From Acidobacteriaceae bacterium (GTDB taxonomy: Bacteria > Acidobacteriota > Terriglobia > Terriglobales > Acidobacteriaceae): a stretch of 6,135 bases of DNA. The DNA lies in NCBI GenBank assembly GCA_003139975.1, contig PLHN01000044.1, forward strand, positions 1 to 6,135, written 5' to 3'. Of the stretch, positions 1 through 5,634 are shown piece after piece. The notes below the pieces were generated by a model. That model searched no databases, had not been told where the DNA came from, and saw only the letters and a program-made list of their open reading frames with translations. Positions within the stretch are counted from its first letter, which is position 1. The number at the start of each line of letters is the position of its first letter. Made by a program: the position numbers and the translations under genes.

Positions 1-694
1 GTCTGGGCTCTTTCAGCGAATATTTCAGCAGGCAGTACAAGGCGCGCACGCCGTCCTTCCATCCGATCTTCTTGCCCTCCTCATACGTGCGACCGCAATA
101 GCTGATGCCCACCTCGTAAATGCGCAGATGGCGGCGCGCCACCTTGACGGTAATCTCGGGCTCAAACCCGAAGCGGTTTTCTTCGATCGGAATCGACTGG
201 ATAACCTCGCGGCGGAAGACCTTATAGCAGGTTTCCATGTCGGTGAGATTGATGTTGGTGAGGCAATTGGAGAGCAATGTCAGGAACGAGTTGCCCACCG
301 AATGCCAGAAGTAGAGAACGCGGTGCGGGCCTCCACCCAAAAAACGCGAACCGTACACCACATCGGCTTTGCCTTGCAGCAGAGGCTCGAGGACGTGCGA
401 GTACTCGGCGGGATCGTATTCCAGATCGGCGTCTTGAATGATGACGAAGTCGCCAGCGGCTTCCTGGATGCCGCGGCGCAGAGCGGCGCCTTTGCCCATG
501 TTGCGGGGCTGGAAGAAAACCCGCACTTGGAGGTGTTTCTGAGCGAGGTCGGCCAGGATGTCACGGGAGCCGTCGCTTGAGCCGTCGTCGACGCAGAGCA
601 GTTCGATGTCCAGGGGAACGGCCAGCACCTTGGCGACGACCTCGCGCAGCGTGCCCCGCTCGTTGTACACCGGCATCACCACCGAAAGCTTCAT
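1..694 (-). CDS. Family 2 glycosyltransferase, polyprenyl/dolichyl-phosphate sugar transferase type (partial, 3' end outside window)
   Basis: This reading frame is open from an ATG at 692-694 to the left window edge, giving 231 residues with no stop. It begins [12 protein letters not shown], the usual GT-A start. The nucleotide-binding VDDGSSDGS lies at about 35-43, the metal-binding DxD (QDADLEYDP) at 87-95, GSRFLGG at 115-121, a [12 protein letters not shown] block at 151-162, and [15 protein letters not shown] at 201-215. These are typical of DPM1-like enzymes, which move a sugar from a nucleotide sugar to a polyprenyl phosphate at the cytoplasmic face of the membrane. Related short enzymes are about 240 residues, so little is probably missing. 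No membrane segment is visible in the part present. The sugar cannot be told from sequence. The gene lies downstream of a terminator and so probably has its own promoter in 695-774. A GGAG stands 14 nt before this ATG, further away than usual. Confidence 0.93.
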   Translation of the reverse strand, partial: MKLSVVMPVYNERGTLREVVAKVLAVPLDIELLCVDDGSSDGSRDILADLAQKHLQVRVFFQPRNMGKGAALRRGIQEAAGDFVIIQDADLEYDPAEYSHVLEPLLQGKADVVYGSRFLGGGPHRVLYFWHSVGNSFLTLLSNCLTNINLTDMETCYKVFRREVIQSIPIEENRFGFEPEITVKVARRHLRIYEVGISYCGRTYEEGKKIGWKDGVRALYCLLKYSLKEPR

Positions 695-702
695 AGCGAC
701 AT
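691..702 (-). other. Four-codon mini-ORF (ATG TCG CTA TGA) overlapping the glycosyltransferase start
   Basis: On the minus strand GGAG (709-712) lies 6 nt before an ATG at 700-702. That ATG opens a three-residue frame (Met-Ser-Leu), and its TGA overlaps the glycosyltransferase ATG as ATGA. The best-spaced ribosome binding site therefore serves the mini-ORF rather than the gene. It may be chance, or it may feed ribosomes to the real start by termination and re-initiation. Confidence 0.3.
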
Positions 703-774
703 CGTAAACTCCATCCCGGATCGTAACAATGGCAGTACTGCTCGATGTCGCACACTTGATTCGTAACTCCGCGC
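695..774 (-). promoter_or_regulatory. Leader/promoter region of the glycosyltransferase gene
   Basis: This 80-bp stretch separates the upstream terminator from the glycosyltransferase start, so it should hold that gene's promoter. It contains a perfect 10-bp palindrome GCAGTACTGC (732-741). On the minus strand it has three similar words: GTTACGA at 761-767 and 721-727 (exactly 40 bp apart) and GTTTACGA at 702-709. I see no convincing -35/-10 pair, so the promoter itself is inferred from position only. Confidence 0.4.
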
Positions 775-807
775 AAAAAAACGCGCGCAGCCCTGAGGCT
801 GCGCGCG
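775..807 (-). terminator. Rho-independent terminator after the protease/membrane-protein operon
   Basis: An 11-bp perfect, nearly all G-C stem pairs 782-792 with 797-807 around a CTGA tetraloop (793-796). On the minus strand it is followed at once by seven T residues (775-781). It sits about 20 nt after the stop of the 829-1548 gene. There is no T-run on the plus-strand side, so it works in the minus direction only. Confidence 0.93.
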
Positions 808-828
808 GGTGAAGAGGGTTGGTAGGTT

Positions 829-1548
829 TTAGCGGCTGGCGGCCATGGCGAGGGCTTTGGGGGCGGTCTGTTCGGTTTGGGCTACAAACATCTGGTACGA
901 CTTGTAGACTCCGAACAGCACGAGCATCAAAGCTCCTACCGTGACCATGCCGGCAGCAGTGCCGAACATTGAAGCGATGGCCGTCAATCCCGCACCGATG
1001 ATGTAGTTCGGGAACGACCACAGAAAGACCTTGTGCCAGATGGCAAAAGGGCTGTTGCTTTCACTGAGTCCGATGATGCCGGCGACGGGCGCGGTGTTGG
1101 CCAGGAAATAAGCCGCCGCGGCCGCGACCAGCGAGAGCGCCGTGCCGTTGCCGAAGGCCGCCAACAGGTGGCTGTGGTACACGGCATAGGCGAGCGCGCT
1201 GGCATTCATCAGCGTGCAGGTGTTGAACAGGAATTGAACCGGTTTGACTTGTTTGCCGGAACCGAAGGACTGTGCGATGGCTGCCGTGACTGCGACCAGC
1301 AGGCTGGCGAACAATCCCAACTGCGTGACTCCCAGAAGAATGACGGGCAAATTGCCGGACATCGTACTCGTCATCCCAGGCAGCTTCACCTTGAGCCGCG
1401 AAGTAAGGACTGCGGCGATCAGGAGAAGCGCGAACTGGGGCCAGGCGGGCATGTGCCAGTTTATGACTCCCAACGACAGGGGGCACAAACTCGCGACAGC
1501 TACCATTCCGATCATGACTTTGGCTTGATTAGGAAGTGTGTTGGTCAT
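829..1548 (-). CDS. Multi-spanning membrane protein resembling a stand-alone MASE-type sensor domain
   Basis: The product has 239 residues, mostly hydrophobic, with about seven likely membrane spans near residues 11-30, 35-50, 66-93 (perhaps two short spans), 104-124, 130-160, 177-195 and 200-217. Conserved-looking blocks are [15 protein letters not shown] (52-66), [13 protein letters not shown] (151-163) and [11 protein letters not shown] (177-187). These recall the N-terminal membrane-associated sensor domain (I believe MASE9 or a relative, named from memory) of HD-GYP and GGDEF proteins in Acidobacteriota. Here the chain stops after a short polar tail and carries no output domain. The start is supported by GGAG at 1555-1558, 6 nt upstream. 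Only 32 bp separate it from the protease stop, with no hairpin between, so the two genes are probably co-transcribed. Its ligand and role are unknown; it could sense, anchor or protect against the protease. Confidence 0.85.
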   Translation of the reverse strand: MTNTLPNQAKVMIGMVAVASLCPLSLGVINWHMPAWPQFALLLIAAVLTSRLKVKLPGMTSTMSGNLPVILLGVTQLGLFASLLVAVTAAIAQSFGSGKQVKPVQFLFNTCTLMNASALAYAVYHSHLLAAFGNGTALSLVAAAAAYFLANTAPVAGIIGLSESNSPFAIWHKVFLWSFPNYIIGAGLTAIASMFGTAAGMVTVGALMLVLFGVYKSYQMFVAQTEQTAPKALAMAASR

Positions 1549-1554
1549 AATGAT

Positions 1555-1558
1555 CTCC
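1555..1558 (-). promoter_or_regulatory. Ribosome binding site (GGAG) of the membrane-protein gene
   Basis: GGAG on the minus strand lies 6 nt before the ATG at 1546-1548. This is ideal spacing and fixes that start. Confidence 0.75.
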
Positions 1559-1580
1559 GAATATGGTTTCAGTCGGTTGG

Positions 1581-3515
1581 TTAGTTGTCTCCTGGGTCGC
1601 CATCGCTAAGAGCGGTGGTTGCGCTGGCGACATTGGAAGTGGCACCCCAAACTACGCTGTAACCGGATACGGAGGTCGCTCCCCAGACGACGCTGGTGGC
1701 GCCCCACACTACCGAAGAGGCAGAAAGCGCGTTCGAGCCCCACACCACGGAGTTTCCCCAGATGGTGGAGGTGGTTCCCCAGACCACGCTGCTGCCGGTG
1801 AAGTTGGAATCAAGGACGGTGTTGGCGATGGTGATCGATCCGTTGGAGTTGGCAACCGCGGTCGGAGAAAGTGCTAGTCCGGTCGCCAGGTTGGTATCGG
1901 CGAGCGCGGCGTCGATATCCAGATAGCCGGCTCCGTAGGTGAACAGATCGTACTCGTTGTTGTACATGTTGCCGAAGGTGTCGTGGGAATAGGTGTATTG
2001 CCCGACGCCCTTCCAGGCGGTCTTCATCAAGCGCGCTTTCACCTGATCGGGAGTCAGCGTAGGAGTCTTCTGCAGCAGTAATGCCACCGCACCGCTGACG
2101 ACCGGCGTCGCCATGCTGGTTCCGCTCAACACGTAGTACTTGGAGGCGTTGCCGTTGTTGGGCGTCACTGCATATTGCGGATAGAGAGTATCGAGCGTGC
2201 TGCCCGCCACGCGCAAGGAAACTTGCGCGTTGCCGGGGGCGACCAGGTCGGGTTTCACGATGTGATCGAGAGTGGTCGGACCTTTGGAACTGTAGCTGGC
2301 AATCTGGTCGTCGACGCGCGTCGAGGTCAGCTCCGTCATGGTCGCTCCCACGGTGATGACGGCGGGATCGTTGGCCGGAACGCCGACGGTGCCGAAGCCG
2401 TTGGTGGGGGCAAAGCGGCCGCTGTTGCCGGCGGCGCAGACCACCACGATGCCGGCCTTCCAGGCAGCTTCCACGGCCTGGTCGACGGGATCGAGCGTGT
2501 ACTTTTCGTACACCGGACGTCCGAGCGACATGTTGATGACGCGGATGTTGTAAGTGCTCTTCAACGAGATCGCCTGCTGAATGGCGGCAATCACCTGGCT
2601 GTCGGTGCCGGCGCCGTTCTGGTCGAGCACGCGCAGGTTGATGATGTTGACGTTGGGCGCCATGCCGGCATAGGTGGCCGCATAGCCATTGCCGCTGCCG
2701 GAGCTGGCGCCGTTGCCGCCGATCAGGCCGGCCACGTGCGTGCCGTGTCCGTACTTGTCGGAAGTGGTGGTGTCGCCGGCGACAAAGCTCTGGCTGTAGA
2801 CCACGCGGCTGGTGCCGCTGGCGTTGTTGAGATCGGGATGAGCCGCGATGCCGCTATCGATGACGGCCACGCCGATGCCGGTGCCGTTCATGGCAAAGGC
2901 GGAGGCGGCGACGTCGGCTTCGACGGCCGTGGCAAACTGCTCGGTCGCGGGAGTCGCCGTCATTTTCTGCGTGCGATCGGGGGTGATGTAGGCGACGTTG
3001 GGATCGTTGGCCAGTTCCTCGACCATGCTGGTGGGCACGTGCATGGTGACCGCGCGGATGCTGTTGAACTTCGAGCGGACGATGGCGCCGCGGCCCTGCA
3101 TGTCTTTCAAGTGCGCGCTGGAGGGCATCTGGCGATGTTGGACGATGACGGTGACCATGCCATCCTGGCCGACGTGGTCGTGGAGGTCGGCGGAAAACTT
3201 CGCCGTGACCGCAGCGGCGCTACCCGAAGTCGGACTCGAGGAGGCGCCGTTGCCGCTGCCCCAGACCACGGAGCTGGGCTTCATGGTTACAGCAGCGGCG
3301 CTACCCGAAGTCGGACTCGAGGAGGCGCCGTTGCCGCTGCCCCAAACCACGGAGTTGGGCTTTATGGTGACAGCGTTGTTAGCGGCATAGGAAGGCATGG
3401 CCAACGAGGTCAGCAATGCCATTCCCAGAACGCGGCCCCAAGCGGCGCTAAACAGCGCCGTACGCAAGCCGGGCTTGCGTCGGTCCGTTATCGGTGATGT
3501 GTCAATCTCTCTCAT
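1581..3515 (-). CDS. Secreted subtilisin-like serine protease (peptidase family S8) with SVVWG repeats at both ends
   Basis: With the ATG at 3513-3515 the product has 644 residues. Order of parts: a signal peptide (about 1-44, hydrophobic VLGMALLTSLAM, likely cut after PSYA); two 27-residue repeats (48-101), each with SVVWG; an I9-like propeptide (about 106-185, including VTVIVQ and DPNVAYITPDR); the catalytic domain (about 211-540); and a Ser/Thr/Ala-rich tail with six more SVVWG-type motifs (575-624). The triad is intact: Asp220 in VIDSG, His257 in GHGTHVAG and Ser467 in GTSMATP, with oxyanion Asn364 in AAGNSG. It should be an exported endopeptidase, but its substrate is not visible. An in-frame TTG at 3581 adds 22 residues and would make the signal peptide's basic region very long. 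A TTG at 3467 would give a more classical signal peptide. None of the three has a good ribosome binding site, so the start is uncertain. It is first in a likely two-gene operon with the membrane protein 32 bp downstream. Confidence 0.93.
   Translation of the reverse strand: MREIDTSPITDRRKPGLRTALFSAAWGRVLGMALLTSLAMPSYAANNAVTIKPNSVVWGSGNGASSSPTSGSAAAVTMKPSSVVWGSGNGASSSPTSGSAAAVTAKFSADLHDHVGQDGMVTVIVQHRQMPSSAHLKDMQGRGAIVRSKFNSIRAVTMHVPTSMVEELANDPNVAYITPDRTQKMTATPATEQFATAVEADVAASAFAMNGTGIGVAVIDSGIAAHPDLNNASGTSRVVYSQSFVAGDTTTSDKYGHGTHVAGLIGGNGASSGSGNGYAATYAGMAPNVNIINLRVLDQNGAGTDSQVIAAIQQAISLKSTYNIRVINMSLGRPVYEKYTLDPVDQAVEAAWKAGIVVVCAAGNSGRFAPTNGFGTVGVPANDPAVITVGATMTELTSTRVDDQIASYSSKGPTTLDHIVKPDLVAPGNAQVSLRVAGSTLDTLYPQYAVTPNNGNASKYYVLSGTSMATPVVSGAVALLLQKTPTLTPDQVKARLMKTAWKGVGQYTYSHDTFGNMYNNEYDLFTYGAGYLDIDAALADTNLATGLALSPTAVANSNGSITIANTVLDSNFTGSSVVWGTTSTIWGNSVVWGSNALSASSVVWGATSVVWGATSVSGYSVVWGATSNVASATTALSDGDPGDN
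1644..1793 (-). repeat. C-terminal SVVWG motif array of the protease
   Basis: Six short motifs are encoded here: SVVWG at residues 576-580, TIWG at 584-587, then SVVWG at 589-593, 601-605, 608-612 and 620-624 (644-residue numbering). Spacing is irregular, 7 to 12 residues, and the links are Ser/Thr/Ala/Gly-rich. The protein ends 20 residues later with an acidic DGDPGDN. The array lies outside the catalytic domain, and its function is not known to me. Confidence 0.9.
3211..3372 (-). repeat. 81-bp tandem duplication coding two 27-residue SVVWG units
   Basis: Copies 3211-3291 and 3292-3372 match at 77 of 81 positions, and the first 53 bases (plus-strand order) are identical. Two of the four differences change the protein (Ile/Met and Asn/Ser) and two are silent. 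Each unit reads AVT-x-KP-x-SVVWGSGNG followed by a Ser/Ala/Gly-rich linker. The unit is in frame (27 codons), so copy number can change without breaking the gene. Confidence 0.95.
3443..3480 (-). other. Two adjacent inverted repeats in the protease signal-peptide coding region
   Basis: ACGCAAGCC-G-GGCTTGCGT (3462-3480) is a perfect 9-bp inverted repeat around a single base. In RNA it would fold with about 8 bp and a 3-nt loop. One base away, 3443-3449 pairs with 3454-3460 (7 bp, 4-nt loop). In the protease mRNA they begin about 35 nt after the ATG, where structure could affect translation. Confidence 0.5.
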
Positions 3516-3756
3516 AAGTTTGTGTGGCGCTGAACGGATGACGGTAAGACCGCGCCCTTCGCGCCTGCCCTTAATGGGCAATCAGGGAGCCAATGCTTGG
3601 CCGATAAAGGCAATGCAATCAGCAGGTTGCATGGGGATGAAGAAGCTGTGAGAAGGGACAACTTGGCGCACAAAACAGCCGGCGAGACCGCGTCAGACAA
3701 GCTAACCCATTCAAAATCAGCAACGGATTGCTTGGGCTACCACCTTCCGGCCATAC

Positions 3757-3771
3757 GGGACAAAATGTCCC
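3757..3771. promoter_or_regulatory. Candidate operator: GGGACA-AAA-TGTCCC palindrome
   Basis: Perfect 6-bp arms flank an AAA centre. The centre lies about 90 bp before the transporter ATG and about 250 bp before the protease ATG, suitable for a dimeric regulator acting on one or both genes. A lone half-site GGGACA also occurs at 3655-3660. The binding protein is unknown. Confidence 0.4.
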
Positions 3772-3842
3772 ACGGCAACAGCCCAGTACCGCCGCTTACA
3801 TTGCCAAAACTGAGCGGCCCCGCCAAACTGAATCCGGCGGTC

Positions 3843-3846
3843 AGGA
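3843..3846 (+). promoter_or_regulatory. Ribosome binding site (AGGA) of the transporter gene
   Basis: AGGA lies 6 nt before the ATG at 3853 and supports that start. The next residues run straight into the first membrane span, as expected for this family. Confidence 0.65.
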
Positions 3847-3852
3847 ACAATC

Positions 3853-5622
3853 ATGAGCGACGAAAAGGCCGGTTATAACCTCTTCCTGCTGCTGGTAGCG
3901 GGCCTGGGCGGTCTGCTGTATGGCGTGGATGTAGGCATCATTGCCGGGGCCTTGCCTTATCTGGAGGCCACTTCCGGGTTGAACGGCGGCCAACTTTCCT
4001 TCGTCGTTGCCGCCGTGCTCCTGGGCAGCGTGATCTCCACGCTGTTTGCGGGCGCTCTGGCCGACTGGATCGGGCGCAAGGCGCTGATGATCCTGAGCGG
4101 AGTGCTGTTTGTCGTGAGCATTCCGGCCATCGCGCTCTCGCATGGTTATCAATCGCTGGTACTCGGCCGGCTCTTGCAGGGCATTAGCGCGGGTCTGATC
4201 GGCGTGGTGGTGCCGCTCTATCTGGCCGAGTGCCTGATCGCGTCGAAGCGCGGCAAAGGGACCGGCATTTTCCAGTGGCTGCTGACGCTCGGCATTGTGG
4301 CCGCGGCCGTGTTCGGCATGTACTTCAGTTTTCGCGTGGAAGAAGTCGCGAAACTCGGCGATCCCGCGCAGCTCTTTGCCTTCAAGGACAAAGCATGGCG
4401 CAGCATCTTTTGGGTTTCGCTGCCGCCGGGAATTCTTTTCGTGCTGGGCAGCCTGATGCTGTCGGAGTCTCCGCGCTGGCTGTTTCGGCGCGGCAAAAGG
4501 GAAGCCGCCCGCGCCGCTCTGCTGCGCTCACGCACCCAGCAGCAGGCAGACGTGGAACTGGCGGAAATGGAACAGGCGCTGGCCGCTGAGAAAACAAAGG
4601 GCGCAACGGGCACCAAGGTCAGAGAATCCCTGTTGCGGCGCAAATATGTGATTCCGTTCTTGATGGCCTGCGTCATTCTCGCGTGCAACCAGGCAACCGG
4701 CGTCAACTCCATCATTGGCTACAACACCAATATTCTTTTGCAGAGCGGACTTTCCGACGTACAGGCGCATTGGGGCTACGTTGTCTTCACGATCGTCAAT
4801 TTTCTGATGACCATCGTTGGCGTTCTGTTGGTGGATCGCCGTGGGCGCAAATTCTTGCTGTCGCTTGGGAGCGCGGGCATCATCCTCTCGCTGCTGGCGA
4901 CAAGCGCGCTATTCCGGCAAACAGAAAAACTTCGCGTCGACTCCCGTGAAGCTGTGCAATCGAGGGTGGGCGAAAACCAGAAGCTCACGCTTCTGTACGA
5001 TCAGAAGCTCGCCAACAGTCTCGTCAGCGCGGCCGGAGATGCTGGCAAGGCGCTCAGCGATCGTCCGACATCGCTCGTCGTCATTTATTCCTACGGCGAT
5101 TTTCGCGCTGCGACAAAAGTGGCGCGTTCCGACGATAACGCCGCCAAGCCCATTGAGGTCACCCGCGAAGGCTGCGTGCCCAATAACAAAGTCCTGGCGT
5201 TCTTCTCGAACCCATTCGCCAGTCTGGACTCCTCGCGGACCGCTCCGCTCAAAATCGACAATGCCCTGATTACTCCCATGCCGAGTACGCGTAACGGCTG
5301 GCTGGTCGCGTCCAGCCTCTTTGTCTTCATGGCGTTTTTCGCGATCGGGCCGGGGGTTTGCGTGTGGCTGGCGCTCTCGGAGTTGATGCCCACGCGCATT
5401 CGCTCGAACGGAATGAGCATTGCCTTGCTGATCAATCAGGCGGTCTCCACGACGATCGCCGCCATCTTTCTTCCCACCGTTGGTAAGTATGGCTACGCGA
5501 CGATGTTCTTCGCCTTTGCCGCTTGCACGGTGATCTACTTCGTCACTGCAGCGGTGTTCTTGCCGGAAACGAAAGGGAAGACGCTGGAGGAAATTGAGGC
5601 GCATTTTGAAGGGTCGGCATGA
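3853..5622 (+). CDS. Sugar-porter family MFS transporter with a large periplasmic insertion
   Basis: The 589-residue product has the landmarks of the sugar porter family: GGLLYGVDVGIIAGAL in span 1 (19-34), ADWIGRK (70-76), GRLLQG...PLYLAE (105-126), SESPRWL (204-210), NQATGVNSIIGY (279-290), DRRGRK (328-333), GPG...SELMPTRIR (499-517) and PETKGKTLEEIE (571-582). The protein should sit in the inner membrane and import a sugar or polyol, probably with protons. Usual members are about 460-490 residues. The excess lies mainly at about 356-480, between spans 9 and 10, on the predicted periplasmic side, and includes a single Cys441. A smaller insertion of about 20 residues follows span 5. By hand alignment with E. 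coli XylE, the span-5 substrate Gln is replaced (Ile148) and the QQ pair of span 7 is NQ, so the substrate should not be assumed to be xylose or glucose. It appears monocistronic. Confidence 0.92.
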   Translation: MSDEKAGYNLFLLLVAGLGGLLYGVDVGIIAGALPYLEATSGLNGGQLSFVVAAVLLGSVISTLFAGALADWIGRKALMILSGVLFVVSIPAIALSHGYQSLVLGRLLQGISAGLIGVVVPLYLAECLIASKRGKGTGIFQWLLTLGIVAAAVFGMYFSFRVEEVAKLGDPAQLFAFKDKAWRSIFWVSLPPGILFVLGSLMLSESPRWLFRRGKREAARAALLRSRTQQQADVELAEMEQALAAEKTKGATGTKVRESLLRRKYVIPFLMACVILACNQATGVNSIIGYNTNILLQSGLSDVQAHWGYVVFTIVNFLMTIVGVLLVDRRGRKFLLSLGSAGIILSLLATSALFRQTEKLRVDSREAVQSRVGENQKLTLLYDQKLANSLVSAAGDAGKALSDRPTSLVVIYSYGDFRAATKVARSDDNAAKPIEVTREGCVPNNKVLAFFSNPFASLDSSRTAPLKIDNALITPMPSTRNGWLVASSLFVFMAFFAIGPGVCVWLALSELMPTRIRSNGMSIALLINQAVSTTIAAIFLPTVGKYGYATMFFAFAACTVIYFVTAAVFLPETKGKTLEEIEAHFEGSA

Positions 5623-5634
5623 GCATCGAACACT

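Larger units (their letters stand above)
3516..3852. promoter_or_regulatory. Divergent intergenic region between protease and transporter genes
   Basis: These 337 bp lie between two outward-reading genes and should hold both promoters. The clearest element is the 15-bp palindrome at 3757-3771. I found no convincing sigma-70 or sigma-54 promoter pair on either strand. A TTGCCA at 3801 has only a poor partner (CAAACT) 17 bp on. The short open frames here lack ribosome binding sites or recognisable protein features, so I see no gene. If the protease began at the TTG at 3581 the gap would shrink to 271 bp. Confidence 0.5.

Noticed and set aside
128..580. 150-codon plus-strand and 94-codon minus-strand frames at the left end
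   Set aside because: Both lie inside the partial glycosyltransferase, whose correct frame runs off the edge and contains all GT-A motifs.
1033..1584. 183-codon plus-strand open frame opposite the membrane protein
   Set aside because: It is a shadow of the membrane-protein gene, low in hydrophobic pattern, and overlaps that gene's ribosome binding site and start.
2175..3497. 440-codon plus-strand open frame opposite the protease
   Set aside because: It is antisense to a protease with clear catalytic motifs. Its composition (Gly, Ala, His, Asp, Val-rich) is typical of a shadow frame in GC-rich DNA and it has no recognisable domain.
3516..3581. 22-residue N-terminal extension of the protease from a TTG at 3581
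   Set aside because: It has no ribosome binding site and places about 50 residues before the signal-peptide core. The ATG at 3515 is preferred, though not certain.
3801..3829. Possible sigma-70 promoter TTGCCA-17-CAAACT before the transporter
   Set aside because: The -10 matches the consensus at only three of six positions, and the start would leave almost no leader before the ribosome binding site.
3597..3878. 93-codon plus-strand frame in the divergent region
   Set aside because: It overlaps the transporter start, has no ribosome binding site and no recognisable protein features; it looks like chance.
4909..5604. 231-codon minus-strand open frame opposite the transporter
   Set aside because: It is antisense to conserved sugar-porter motifs, Arg/Gly/His-rich, and has no family features.
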